Part shown: positions 1 to 10,812 of the stretch, one piece after another
How positions within the stretch are numbered: the stretch's first letter is position 1
Layout: each line of letters begins with the position of its first letter
Assembly: GCA_039105265.1 (NCBI GenBank)
Contig: JAPFFF010000069.1
Coordinates: 372,001-436,000 of the forward strand
DNA from: Tritrichomonas musculus
Lineage: Eukaryota > Parabasalia > Tritrichomonadida > Tritrichomonadidae
DNA: 64,000 bases
Reading direction: 5' to 3'
The notes under the pieces: generated by a model
Database searches by the model: none
Seen by the model: the letters and a program-made list of their open reading frames with translations, nothing else
Told to the model about the DNA's origin: nothing
Program-made: the position numbers and the translations under genes

Positions 1-324
1 GCCAAAATTACCTAAAGTTCATAAATAATGTTATATTCTCCATGAAATTATTTATGAAATTTTTTTTCATAAACTTCAAAATTCTTAGAAGCAGCAGTAC
101 AATCTCCCAGAAATCAACTCTGGAAATGCGGCATCATATAACTATTTACTAAATTAATGTTAAATATTTTCTTTTTTTTTTTTTTTTTTTGAAAAGAAGG
201 CTATAACATCTTGTCAATTGCATGAAAATGCGATTTTCATGACTATTTGTTCGTTATTATTTCAGGTTAACAAATATTAAATATTTAAATATTTAAAATA
301 TGTTATAATTTCGTTATTTAATAA

Positions 325-838
325 TTATTTAAGTAAGCTTGTTGTTCCTGTTGTTGCTGCTGGGAAAGTGAAGCCTGTTGTTCTTGTCGTTTTTGCTGCT
401 ATTGTTGTTGGCGTTATTATTTCTGCTTTATTTGACTTTAGGGATGTGAAATTTGCTGGTTCTGATGGATCTGCTACTAACTTTGCTTTTTCACCAACAA
501 ATTCAGTTGGGCATTTTGAAGTATTCAATAGTTTCTGCTTTTTATTTTGTGATTTATTCAGTAAATAATTATTTTTGCTATATTAGATTTTTTTTCTGCT
601 TTTGATTTGAATTTTTTCTTGAAATATTATAAGCAGAATACAGATAATTTGGCTGGATATATGAATTTTGATAACCAATTCCAATATTTGAGATATAACC
701 ATCTTTATAACACTTTTGATATAATTCAGTTTGTTCGCCTAGAATTTTCAAAATTGAACACGTAAATGATTCTATTTCTTGCTGAGATGCTTTATTTTTT
801 AAAAATTTTGAAACCTCTGTTTGAACTTCATGCTCCAC
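325..838 (-). pseudogene. possible relic of a coding sequence, unidentified
   Basis: Two open stretches on the minus strand (838-578 and 528-325) have coding-like composition. The first is helical and charged, the second rich in P and T. Neither begins with ATG (GTG and TTG only) and they lie in different frames with stops between them. I do not recognise either part. It may be the decayed 3' end of a gene, or chance openness in AT-rich DNA. The rest of 1-324 shows only AT-rich sequence with a run of about 20 T at 171-190. Confidence 0.2.
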
Positions 839-1516
839 ATTTTTTTTGATTCTTTACTTTTCATGAAAGAACGGTGATAGCATCATTTTTTCATAATGGG
901 AAGTCTGATTAACCGCACTTTGAGTTGGATTCATTATTTCAAATAATGCAAAATTTGGAATCATTCTGCCTTATTATTAGTCATAGAAATTAGAAACACA
1001 TTATTTGAGTATAAGTCATTGTCAGTCTTTGTTGTAAGCATTAACTAATAAACAGGCAATGACAAAAAAAATAATACTATTATTCATTCTTTTTATCACT
1101 TGCTAGCAAAAGAAACTAAAATGATAATATTACATTTTTAAGTGGAAATCAAATACACAATCTAGATGCATAAAAACAAACATAAAACAATAATGTCAAA
1201 ATAAAATATATAATTTTTTTCTGAAAGCATATATAATTTTTTCAAAAGATTATTCAAAATTGAATTCTTTTAAATTTGAATATTTTTCAAATATTTGAAA
1301 ATCTTTAAAAATTCATTTATCTCGAAATAAAGATGTTTTCCTGCTATTTATTTGAATAAATATTATTTTATTATAGCTCACATTTTATTATTGGTAATAA
1401 AGCATAATTTCATTAATTCTTTGAGTAAATGAATTTTTTTTTGTAAAATATGAAGTTATTGCCATTAAAACAAATTTATCAAAATAAAAATCATTAAAAT
1501 ATCATATTTTTTTCTT
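839..1516. other. AT-rich spacer, no gene seen
   Basis: No ATG-initiated reading frame of useful length is visible. The stretch is AT-rich intergenic sequence downstream of the SCAR/WAVE-like gene, which ends at its right edge. Confidence 0.6.
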
Positions 1517-3262
1517 TTACCAAGAAGTAGAAGATTCAGATTCTTCAGATTCAGAACTTGTTGATGAACATTGCATCTGCTCTCTTACTTGTTTAAGTGC
1601 CACTTGCAGATCAGCAATTGAAAGTTCATCAACATTCTTTGTTTTATCTTCAATAGGTTTCTCAGCAAGAGGAGTAAACTCAGTTCTTTTCTTGAGAGTG
1701 AATTGCTTGTTCTTGATTAGGTCGAGAAAACTGTCTTGCCTTTGCGGAGCTTCAAAAGTTTTCGGTGGACCATTCAATTTTGGTGCAATTTGTCGCGGTC
1801 CTGAAGAAGAGTCAGATGGCGGCGGCGGTGGAGGTGGAGGAGGAGGAGGAGGTGGTGGAGGTGGCGGAGGAGGAGGGGCAATTGCTGCATTTGGTGGAGG
1901 TGTTGCAAATTGTTGAACTTGCTGTTGAAATAGTCCTTGGAACTGCTCTTGTTGTTGTGGATGTTGTTGCCTTTGCTGAGGACTACCTTGATTCTGTTGC
2001 TTGACTTGCTTTTGTTGTTGAGATGAACGTCCTTGGTTCTTTTGTTGTCTCTGAGCCACTCCTGGACCTTGTTGCCGGTATCTTTGCTGCTGTTGTTGAT
2101 TAGGAGATTGCCTCTGTGATGCTTTTGGATTACGTTTATCAATTAGTACAGCATTTGGATTTGGAGCAATATATGCAATAATTGCGTTATATCGATTCAG
2201 TTTCACTATCCTTTTCTTTTCTTGTTTCTGCGGAGAGGATGCCTGATTTTTATTGCCTGCTAAATCAATCTGAGAAACTTTTTGATAACTTAAACAAGGA
2301 GGGTTAATAGCATCACTTGACACTTTTGGAATAAATCCTTTCGTATTATTCACAACTTGGACGGCTCCATCCGCATCTCGCGAGAAAATGCTCATTGTTT
2401 GTCTCACAAAGTTGCTTTTAGCGTCCTTATTGAAAGAAACAAGATTACAGCGAACAAGACGCACATTTTTCTTTGGTTGAACTACTGGGAAGAACTCTTC
2501 ATCCACAGATGTAATTATTGGTTGTTTAACAGTTTGGCTGCTAGCTTCAATGCACACTTCATTTGCTTGCTGAAGCCAATTTTCTGTCTCTCCTATTGGT
2601 GGAGGTATAGCAACTTTGATTTTTGGTACAGGGATATCTTGAAGGAAATTTTGTAAAGCTTTTGAGCTGTAAACTTTTGAATTGGACAGAATAGATTTAC
2701 TTTGTCTAGATGGCCTTCTTCCCACATTTTTCATTTCTTTCATTAGATCAGCCCTTAATTCATCTTGCAATTGCTTTTGATAGAATAAAGGATCACTTAT
2801 TTCTGATTCCATTTGCTCATAATTTGGAAGAATCTGCGAAAATGCTTGGAGAGAAGCTGGCGGCTTGGTGAGAGATGAAGCATGTTGAATGAAAATTTCA
2901 CTTTGACCTGGCATTCCTTCTGACAAATTGTTGAGTGGAGGAAGTTGAATATTGATTACATCTGTTGAATAATAATTACTATAATCAAGAGATTGGCTCT
3001 GTTGGATAAATACGTTGGCTTTGGATTTTAATGTTGAAAGGTGTTTGCTGATTTGTGAAACTCGCGATTCTATTCTTGCAAAATCAATATCAAGATCATG
3101 GAAAATAGCATTGGCAAAGCATTGAAGAGATGAAATTTGTTTAGAAAGACCTAATGTATATTGGCAATTAATACTTCTAAGAGAACTGCTCAAATCATTA
3201 CTTGATCTTTTGTTATCAAGATTTTGATCATATAAAGTAGGCAAAAGGATCGCAGGAAACAT
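1517..3262 (-). CDS. SCAR/WAVE-like actin nucleation-promoting factor
   Basis: The 581-residue product has SCAR/WAVE architecture. An N-terminal helical region (about residues 25-90) resembles the SCAR homology domain that docks into the WAVE regulatory complex. A long middle part ends in a Q-rich stretch (about 365-450) and a run of about 20 prolines (about 460-482), a likely profilin or SH3 ligand. The C-terminus reads as a VCA module: a WH2-like actin-binding segment at about 508-528 (RQDSFLDLIKNKQFTLKK), an amphipathic connector at about 545-565, and a short acidic tail ending in Trp 581, the residue that in this family contacts Arp2/3. The role would be turning on Arp2/3-driven actin branching at the membrane. 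WASP is the alternative, but no WH1 or CRIB motif is visible. The start is the ATG at 3260-3262. The acidic tail (SESEESESSTSW) is Ser-rich and less acidic than usual. Confidence 0.8.
   Translation of the reverse strand: MFPAILLPTLYDQNLDNKRSSNDLSSSLRSINCQYTLGLSKQISSLQCFANAIFHDLDIDFARIESRVSQISKHLSTLKSKANVFIQQSQSLDYSNYYSTDVINIQLPPLNNLSEGMPGQSEIFIQHASSLTKPPASLQAFSQILPNYEQMESEISDPLFYQKQLQDELRADLMKEMKNVGRRPSRQSKSILSNSKVYSSKALQNFLQDIPVPKIKVAIPPPIGETENWLQQANEVCIEASSQTVKQPIITSVDEEFFPVVQPKKNVRLVRCNLVSFNKDAKSNFVRQTMSIFSRDADGAVQVVNNTKGFIPKVSSDAINPPCLSYQKVSQIDLAGNKNQASSPQKQEKKRIVKLNRYNAIIAYIAPNPNAVLIDKRNPKASQRQSPNQQQQQRYRQQGPGVAQRQQKNQGRSSQQQKQVKQQNQGSPQQRQQHPQQQEQFQGLFQQQVQQFATPPPNAAIAPPPPPPPPPPPPPPPPPPPPSDSSSGPRQIAPKLNGPPKTFEAPQRQDSFLDLIKNKQFTLKKRTEFTPLAEKPIEDKTKNVDELSIADLQVALKQVREQMQCSSTSSESEESESSTSW
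1818..1877. repeat. GGN triplet run encoding polyproline
   Basis: About twenty consecutive GGN triplets on the plus strand are CCN codons on the minus strand and give the polyproline run of the SCAR/WAVE-like protein. All third bases vary, so this is a codon-level proline tract rather than a pure trinucleotide repeat. Long plus-strand ORFs here (poly-Gly) are shadows. Confidence 0.8.
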
Positions 3263-4239
3263 TTGAATGTTCGTATTATATTCAAAACTTTATTTTTGGA
3301 TATTGAGATGGAGATAAATTTGATCATATATCTTCATTTTATTTTGTAATATCTATTTAAAAAATAATTTATTAAACATTAATAAGAATAATAATGAAAA
3401 ATAATTTTAGTAAATATAAATATATATATTTTATCAATATAAAATAGAATTAAGTTTTGTCAAAAGTTTTAAATGATGATCTGATATTTTTCATATCATT
3501 TGTTGAAATAATGATTTTTTTTGGTATATTATTTTATTTAGTATCGCTTTTTTTCGTTAACGGAAAATTTTATATTCTTTTGTAAATGTGGTTATTTATT
3601 ATATTTTGAATGGCTAAAAATAAAATAACATTTTTTTTTAAACACTTTTATAATGATAAATTTTTCAAAAATTTAAAAACTTATGATTATATAATTCTAA
3701 ATATTATACATATTATTATATTATAAACTATTTTTATATTTTATTCAATATAAAATAAGAATAACTTTTAATATTCAATAGAATAAGCGTATTTAAAACA
3801 TTTAATATAGTAATATAATAATATATACATATTCATAATTTTTCTTATAATTTGTCATAATGACATAATAATCTTAACTTAATTTGAACAAACTAAAATC
3901 CTCTCTAAGTTCTATCAACAATCTATTCGAGTTAATCTATAGAATTTATGAAAACACATATAATTATAAAAATGGAAATAATCATAAGAAACTCAACTAT
4001 GAACTAGACTCCTTCAAATTTTTTTCAATAGAATATAAAAATTGAGGAAAAAAATAAAATGATTATATCTTAAAAAATAAAAATGAAAATCAATATATAT
4101 AGAAATAAATAAAAATGTTTTGATTTTTATAATTAATTTAATAATATATATTATCCAGAATATAGATTTTATGATTGAAGTTTTTTTTTTTTTTAATTCA
4201 CTACTTTATTTTTATCAAAACATTCTCAAAAATTAATTT
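3263..4239. other. AT-rich intergenic region
   Basis: About 1 kb of extremely AT-rich sequence between the divergent SCAR/WAVE-like gene and the small coiled-coil gene, so it must hold both promoters. I see no ORF, tRNA or clear inverted repeat. Confidence 0.6.
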
Positions 4240-4494
4240 ATGAGCTATTCCCAGAACTCAACTCCCAAAAAGACTAGCACACGAGAATCTTCAAGACAAA
4301 GCAATTATATTGAAGAAGAACAAAACGAATCTCAAACTCAAATAGACATTACAAAATTAAATAGAAAACAATTAATAGAAATGCAGCAAGAACTTAATCG
4401 AATTAGAAATGAAAAAGAACGCCAAAAAGATGATCTTATTCTCGAAAAATGGAAATTAAAAGACTTCTTAGATAAAAATAGTAATTACAAATAA
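4240..4494 (+). CDS. small coiled-coil protein, 84 residues, unknown function
   Basis: The short ORF starts with ATG at 4240 and ends with TAA. Residues 1-30 are polar and disordered-looking (S, T, N, Q). Residues 37-78 form a charged amphipathic helix with heptad-like spacing (LNRKQLIEMQQELNRI), so a dimeric coiled coil is likely. Codon use is more balanced than in the surrounding spacers, which supports a real gene. I do not recognise the family and infer no function. It could also be the surviving exon or fragment of a longer protein. Confidence 0.5.
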   Translation: MSYSQNSTPKKTSTRESSRQSNYIEEEQNESQTQIDITKLNRKQLIEMQQELNRIRNEKERQKDDLILEKWKLKDFLDKNSNYK

Positions 4495-4922
4495 ATTTTT
4501 TAAGGAGTTTTATTTAGAAGATCTTAAATTCAAATTACATTCGAAGAATTTAAATATTTTATATTTGATTTTGAGGCATATTTTTTTTACAATAAAAATC
4601 GAATCGAAAACATAAATTTTTTTATTCAAATATTAATTTTTTAATTATATACCACTTTGATCAATTGAGCACCAAATTATTTATTTTTTTTTTCTTTTTT
4701 TTTTTTTTTTTAATACTAGTTTAATTGAGCTTATTTAAGTAATAATTTATTACTAATAAAAGTTTCAAACATTAACAAAAACGCCATATCACAGGAATCA
4801 GCTTGACTTTTATGTAGAAATCTTAATAAAATTCCCAGATAATATGTTGTAATTAATTACATATAAGAAAAAGTTTAAGAAATATAAACCAGTCTAAAAT
4901 AAAATACAAAACAGGTTTTTAC
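4495..4922. other. AT-rich convergent spacer
   Basis: Lies between the 3' ends of the small coiled-coil gene and the cullin. It contains long T runs (about 4684-4711) and no supported gene. Confidence 0.6.
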
Positions 4923-7097
4923 TCATGGTATATAAATTAAAAACCGGGTATCATTTTTATCTCTTTCTATAAATTCTCCTTCGATCATATGTTCAATCAC
5001 TTTTGGAATATCGCCATCTCTAATATTGAACATTGTAGATAACTCATCATACACTTTTCTATTTAATTCATCTTCTTCCATTCTCCTACTAGCCTTCATT
5101 AATTTTGAAACAACCGACTGAATTGACATTGAATGATCATGAGATTGAGCTGATTTTTGGCGCTCATTGTAACGAACATCAATTGACTTCATATAAATAT
5201 TAATTCTCTTTTCTTTTGGTGGCTCATCTGATATTACAAAGGAACCACCAACTTTCTTGACAATTTTTGCTTTCACTAAAAATTTCAATGCCATGTTTAA
5301 TGTATCAATATTAGCAAGTGTACTTTTATAATTAGCATCTTTCTTTAAGATCATTTGAATCAAGAGGTATTGTAGAGCAGACATTGTAATTAATCTTTCA
5401 TCATTATCAGAGTCCCATTTTGCCTTCACATAAAATAAAGTAAACGCACCAGAAACAGTGAATTTTCTATTGAGAAAATTCTGAGAATATTTGGCCACCT
5501 CATCATTTATAGCATTTTCGTATTCTTCTGGTATTCTAGATCGGTCGAAATAAACAAGAGGCTGAGAAAGTGATGAATTCATTATTATCAAGTTGCCCTG
5601 AGCGTTATAGTCCCTCAACATTGAAAAAACAGTTCTCATTTGATCATTTGAGAACATTATTAGCAATTCCTTAGCAAATTTGAATTCTTTCTCTTTTGAT
5701 GCCGAATGTTTCTGCAGTAATTTAAGTAAGAATGCACGAACAAGCTCGTTTGAAAGTTGCTCTTTGTCAGCATAAAGAGGAACCAATGGAGCTAATTGTT
5801 TAACATTTTGAATCAAATCAAAATGAGAAAAAATAACTGATACAAATTGTTGGGCAAATTTTGAGTCACTTCGAGATATGTACGTTGAAACAAGTTGCCT
5901 GGCCGGTGCATCATTAAACATGGCAGATGAGTAGAATTCAAGAAATGATACAAGTGAGAAGTAATCAATTGGAAGTGATACCTTCTTCATCTGACTATTA
6001 ACAAGGTTTGTGTACTTGGAAACATGCTCAGGAAGAAGGAAGTCTTTTAATTCAATTAAAGGTTCCAACTGACGCTTTTCAAGAAGAATTGGAACTAGCT
6101 GGTCAATATAAGGAACAACTGTTATTGGCTGTAAAGCATTCAATGGGAAAACAACTGTTAATTTTTTTGTTTTTTTGATGATGAATCTTAATCTGTCGGA
6201 AGCACTTAAATTTGAATCAAGGGAGTCGTATTCGGTTGTAAAGAGTTCAGTTACTTGATCCATACAATTATGACCTAACAAATTGAGCAACTCAAATAGC
6301 TCTTTGGTTAATTTGGAATTATTATTATTAGATTCATCAAGGGCGAGCGATTTAATGCTATTTTGAATCTCATCATGCAGTATATATAATGCTTTGGGAT
6401 GGACTACATTTTTCCATATTTCAATGCCTATCATCATGCATTTGTTAGAATGCTTCTTGACAGTTTCTTTATACTTCCAATGAGGAAGTAAATCATACTG
6501 CAATTTAATATCTTTTAATCCAGCAAATTTCATAAATGATTGTATTTGAGTAACTTCACTTTGGAAATGATGCCATTCTGTAATTAGCTTTTCAATTGAG
6601 GAAATGTCAATATCATCTAGACGATTCGAATATTCTATTTTAATAAGCTCAAAAATTTCATTTGTTGACTGAATCGATAAGCTATTTGCTGCTTTGTATA
6701 CATCAGCAAAAGTGACTGTTGCTAATTTATGACTAAGGATTTCAGAAATAGCTTTAGATAATTCTTTTTCAGGGACAAACGGAGATGATCGAGATTTTTG
6801 AGTGATTTTCATTGAATTCGTTGTTTCTGATAATTTATTATAACCTCGCCCTGTAGTTTTTGAATTTGATTTTGTTGTAGAAGATGGAGTTACTCGTATA
6901 TTTCTTGTTGTCTTAGTTGGAGAAGCTGCTGGTGGAGGTGTTGGATGGATTGGATTGGTTCTCGAAAAATTTCCACTTAATCGAGTAGATGAACCTGACG
7001 TTTTTGCAAAGGATGGCGCGTTATTGGGAACTGTAACCCGGTTTGTTTTTCTTCCTGCTTGAGATGGCCGAGAAGTAAAATTTCCTTTATGATTCAT
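4923..7097 (-). CDS. cullin, scaffold of a cullin-RING ubiquitin ligase
   Basis: At 724 residues it matches the usual cullin length. Residues 1-105 are a low-complexity S/T/P/N tail not typical of core cullins. About 115-480 is the helical cullin-repeat region that recruits the substrate adaptor. About 500-650 is the cullin homology region that binds RBX1. About 658-724 is the winged-helix neddylation domain, with the acceptor lysine at about K668 in SKLMKASRR (family pattern IVRIMKMRK) and the conserved ending EFIERDK...YIP (family YMERDK...YIA). It would assemble a RING ligase and be activated by NEDD8. The subgroup (CUL1, 3 or 4) cannot be set by eye. The start is ATG at 7095-7097. The VPS4-like gene begins divergently 100 bp away, so the two share a promoter region. 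Confidence 0.85.
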   Translation of the reverse strand: MNHKGNFTSRPSQAGRKTNRVTVPNNAPSFAKTSGSSTRLSGNFSRTNPIHPTPPPAASPTKTTRNIRVTPSSTTKSNSKTTGRGYNKLSETTNSMKITQKSRSSPFVPEKELSKAISEILSHKLATVTFADVYKAANSLSIQSTNEIFELIKIEYSNRLDDIDISSIEKLITEWHHFQSEVTQIQSFMKFAGLKDIKLQYDLLPHWKYKETVKKHSNKCMMIGIEIWKNVVHPKALYILHDEIQNSIKSLALDESNNNNSKLTKELFELLNLLGHNCMDQVTELFTTEYDSLDSNLSASDRLRFIIKKTKKLTVVFPLNALQPITVVPYIDQLVPILLEKRQLEPLIELKDFLLPEHVSKYTNLVNSQMKKVSLPIDYFSLVSFLEFYSSAMFNDAPARQLVSTYISRSDSKFAQQFVSVIFSHFDLIQNVKQLAPLVPLYADKEQLSNELVRAFLLKLLQKHSASKEKEFKFAKELLIMFSNDQMRTVFSMLRDYNAQGNLIIMNSSLSQPLVYFDRSRIPEEYENAINDEVAKYSQNFLNRKFTVSGAFTLFYVKAKWDSDNDERLITMSALQYLLIQMILKKDANYKSTLANIDTLNMALKFLVKAKIVKKVGGSFVISDEPPKEKRINIYMKSIDVRYNERQKSAQSHDHSMSIQSVVSKLMKASRRMEEDELNRKVYDELSTMFNIRDGDIPKVIEHMIEGEFIERDKNDTRFLIYIP

Positions 7098-7197
7098 TAT
7101 AAAATTTTATTTAATCGTATAGGTAAATTTTAACCATGAAATTTGAATATTAATAAAAAACTTTGAATAGGCTTTCAAATTTGAAAAAAAATATAAA

Positions 7198-8160
7198 ATG
7201 GATTTATTTTCATCATTAATTCAATCTGAAAAGCCAGATATTAAATGGACTGATGTTGCTGGTCTTACTGAGGCAAAAGAAAACATTGATCAAGTAATTA
7301 TAATGCCCAATATGACTCCACAAGTTTCACAAGAAAACAAAATACCTTATCATAGCATTCTTCTTTATGGGCCACCAGGAACAGGTAAAACACTTTTAGC
7401 AAAAGCAACTGCAACACACAATAACAATTTTTCATTCTTTTCTGTATCATCATGCGATATTGTTTCAATATGCAATAGCGAGTCTCATTCAGAAGAAACT
7501 CTTCGTTTTATATTTGATAAAGCACGTTTAGAGGCACCTGCAATTATTTTTATCGATGATATTGATATTCTTTTTACAGATCTTTCAGAAAAAAAAAGTG
7601 AATTCACTAAACACACAAAAGCTGAATTTATCAACCAAATGGATCGTGTTTTAAAATCAAATGATGCAATTTTTATAATAACTGCTACCAATAAACCATG
7701 GAATCTAGATTCTGATATTATAAAACTTTTTGATAAAAAAGCTTTCATTTCTCTTCCTGATTTTGATGCTCGTAAAGAAATTATTGGACAACAAATTAAG
7801 GGCAATACTCCAGCTTTAACAGCTCAAGAAATAAATGAACTAAGTCACATGACTGCCGGTTTCTCTGGTGCTGACATTATCATTTTGATCAGGCAGGCTT
7901 CAATGTGCTCAATTAAATCCATAATGAATTCGCAGTATTTTTTCATGCATCTTGATCAATTATGGCCGTGCTCATCTTACCATCCTGAAGCTATTAAGCT
8001 GACTGTGGATGAAATGACAGAAGAACAACGTAATATTATTGCTCCCGCCCCTATTGAATACACCAATCTTATTGACAGCTTGATAGAAGTTAAGCCTTCT
8101 ATATCTAAAGATGAACTTGATAGATTTGACAAATGGAAACGTGAATTTGGTACAAAATGA
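7198..8160 (+). CDS. VPS4-like AAA protein, degenerate and lacking MIT
   Basis: The 320 residues correspond to the AAA cassette and C-terminal helix of VPS4/SKD1, the ESCRT-III disassembly ATPase. Seen: Walker A GPPGTGKT (58-65), a Walker B-like IIFIDD (116-121), sensor-1 ATN (163-165), and a VPS4-type C-terminal end (about 291-320, KPSISKDELDRFDKWKREFG). Missing or altered: the N-terminal MIT domain; the Walker B Glu (Asp 121 instead); pore-loop 1 KWMGE (SICNSE at 90-95); and the arginine fingers of the family motif AIRRRF, which here reads DIIKLF (173-178). ATP binding may persist, but normal hexamer catalysis and substrate threading look unlikely. It is best read as a VPS4 paralogue that became a pseudo-ATPase or regulator. 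The start is ATG at 7198. Confidence 0.8.
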   Translation: MDLFSSLIQSEKPDIKWTDVAGLTEAKENIDQVIIMPNMTPQVSQENKIPYHSILLYGPPGTGKTLLAKATATHNNNFSFFSVSSCDIVSICNSESHSEETLRFIFDKARLEAPAIIFIDDIDILFTDLSEKKSEFTKHTKAEFINQMDRVLKSNDAIFIITATNKPWNLDSDIIKLFDKKAFISLPDFDARKEIIGQQIKGNTPALTAQEINELSHMTAGFSGADIIILIRQASMCSIKSIMNSQYFFMHLDQLWPCSSYHPEAIKLTVDEMTEEQRNIIAPAPIEYTNLIDSLIEVKPSISKDELDRFDKWKREFGTK

Positions 8161-8228
8161 AAACAAATAATTGTTTATTGCTACTTTATCAAGTCATATT
8201 GTTAATTTTTTTATTTAAATAAAATTTC

Positions 8229-8271
<43 letters not shown>

Positions 8272-8474
8272 GTAACATGCTATACATTAACATTCTCTCT
8301 ATATCATTCAGCTAAATGACTTGATATTTTAGACAATAAAAAAGATTCTCCAAAATAATCATTACTGATTGTTTGACCTGTAATTTTTTCAATAAGAATT
8401 GTGATGATACTATTAATAATAAACTTTTTTTACAATATAACTTAGTATCTCGATAATTTTTAGGAATATAAATA
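8161..8474. other. AT-rich spacer with a T31 run
   Basis: The 3' flank of the VPS4-like gene. A homopolymer of about 31 T lies at 8232-8262. No gene is seen. The TA at 8473-8474 is the left target-site copy of the next element. Confidence 0.6.
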
Positions 8475-10303
8475 GAGTATCAAGAAAAAGTGGACATCGT
8501 CAGGATAAAGTGGCCATCACTTAACTTTTTTATCTCAATATTTTGATAAGGAATTCAAAATTAAAATAAAATTCTCAGAAAAAAAAGAAGTGGGCATCGT
8601 GCTCCAAAATAAATTGATAGAGATTATTCAAATATTTTCTAAAGAATTTATTCAAATATAATTATATTTAATGACAAAAATAAGCATATTTATCTTATTT
8701 AATTTTGTAAAACGTAATGAAATTTATATAATATATAATTATTTATATAAAATATTATATTAAAATAAAGATATAAATTGATATAAATAAAATATGAGCA
8801 TATATTGCTATTTTAAAAATATGAAATATCTGAAAGTTTTTAATTGAAATAGACCATATTAAGGTTGAACAAAAGCAGTATATGATATCATATTGTAATA
8901 TAATAAAATATATGATGACATCAATTTATTTACTAAATATAATGGTAAAATTAACGTAAAATATAAAAATAAATTAATTTTTCTTTTTGAATGAAAATTT
9001 TACAATTTGATAAGTTTAGAAAAAAAAATGATGTTTTGTATAAATATCATAGCAAATATGAGGAAAATGCAATTTTAAATATAAGATATATTTTTTAGTT
9101 AATTTATTAAATTGAATTAAATTTTTATGAAATATTTGAATCATAAGAAAATTGAGATCAATTCTATGAAATTATTATATACTTCAGAATATTGTGCATT
9201 TTTATAAGAAATAATTGTGAGATTGTAAGATATAAACAATTGAATAATTGTGAGAAAATAAAGATTTCTGAAAAGTAAAAATATGTAAAGTATTCAAAGT
9301 AAAAATCTATCCAAAATAAAGTCCCCAGCGTCGGAATTTTTGATTTTTTAAAATAATTCTTTTCAAAATCAAAAAATATGTCCAATTTTTCAAATTTTAA
9401 CTCAGGTTGAAAAGATTAGCTGAGTGATTATTTATGAAATTATCTCTACTTTTAGCAAGATATAGAATAATTTAAATATATTATATAATGATATTATTTT
9501 TTTATGAATATTTAATATAAAAAATTAAAATTTATTATGATATTTTTCGCAAAATTTGTATTTTTGTTGTCACTTTTTGAATACTACAAAATTGAATGAA
9601 TACCTTAATAGGGTCTATTGAAATATAAAGTTTTTAAAATTTCGCAAAAAGATCAATCACACGAAAACTGCCTCAACAGTTTAGATCCTGAATCCCAAAA
9701 TCTAACTATAAAGATTTTAGAACCTTGTAGTTCTGAACAGACCTAAATTTTAGTTATCTCTATTTTCCGTTCCATGATAAGATACAACTATAAGATGAAA
9801 AGTGACCTTTGGAATAACACCAGTAAGATATGCTGCAAGTCCACACGTTGAAGTTGCTGGTTTTGATGTTCGTTTCTGTTCAAAAGTCCGAGGATATCAA
9901 ATTCAGAATAATATCTATGACCAGCATAAGAAAAAACAAAGATAGAAATCAAAAAAATAGCTTTAGAATCGAAATACCCTCATTTGAAACTCTTTAATAA
10001 AATTTTCTTTTCAATACTTTATAATTATTTATCATAGTAAAAAATGCTGGAAATCTCTTTGACGCTAAATCAAATGCTTATCTATGACCAGCATAAGAAA
10101 AACAAAGATAAAAATCAAAAAAATAGCTTTAGAATAGAAATACCTTCATTTTAAACTCTTTATTTTTTTTCAATTTTTTATATTTATCCATCAGAATTTT
10201 TGACAACTATATTCAAACTTTGAATGCCTTATCAAAATATTGAGATCAAAAAGTTATGTGATGGCCACTTTATCTTAACGATGTCCACTTTTTCTTGATA
10301 CTC
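8475..10303. mobile_element. non-autonomous Tc1/mariner-type element with long TIRs
   Basis: The 1829-bp segment is bounded by inverted repeats of about 80 bp. The left arm 8475-8557 begins GAGTATCAAGAAAAAGTGGA and the right arm, about 10221-10303, is its near-perfect reverse complement. A TA dinucleotide flanks each end (8473-8474 and 10304-10305), the target duplication expected of the Tc1/mariner superfamily. The inside is AT-rich, has no ORF with transposase motifs, and holds an 84-bp direct repeat. It is therefore a non-autonomous or gutted copy. The superfamily is inferred from TA duplication only. Confidence 0.8.
9912..10162. repeat. 84-bp imperfect direct repeat inside the transposon
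   Basis: Copies at 9912-9995 and 10079-10162 both begin TATCTATGACCAGCATAAGA and share most of their length with a handful of differences. They sit near the right end of the element and may be subterminal transposase-binding sequence or a replication slip. Confidence 0.8.
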
Positions 10304-10812
10304 TATAATTATTTATAAATATTTTTATTATTATAAAAACAATAATACTGTTAAATTATATCATCTTCGAAATCTTCATGTCTAGGTATATTTTCATTCC
10401 ATTGAAAAGCATATCTTTATCACACTATGAAAAGTGAAAAGTAAAATTTCGCTGAACTTGTATTACAAAGTTTTTATTATTATCTAGGTTCCAATAATCA
10501 TATATCAAATCTTTTTGATTTATTTTTGAATTGTTTTGCAATTAAAGATTATAGTTTTAGCCTTGCCGTTCATTGACTATCTCAATAAAATCTTCACATG
10601 TTGTTTCTTTTGGAAACATTATAATGTAAATATCCTTGAAGAAACATCACTAATGCTATAACTCTGATTTTCGACTTTCATAAAATACAAAATTTCAAAA
10701 AATGCAATTTATCTTAAAAATCAAGAGTGTCTTATAAAATTTCTCAATATATTTAGGCCAAACAGATATTTTTAGAATAAGATAATAATAAAATTCTATA
10801 AAAATCAAGAAT
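10304..10812. other. intergenic, no gene seen
   Basis: AT-rich sequence between the transposon's right end and the 3' end of the metallophosphoesterase pseudogene. I see no supported feature. Confidence 0.55.

Noticed and set aside
1692-2142. Plus-strand poly-Gly ORF and a His/Leu-rich minus ORF
   Set aside because: Both are frame shadows of the polyproline/Q-rich part of the SCAR/WAVE-like gene.
9164-9385. 73-codon ORF inside the 1.8-kb transposon
   Set aside because: Phe/Tyr-rich low complexity; no DDE or DNA-binding motif, so not a transposase.
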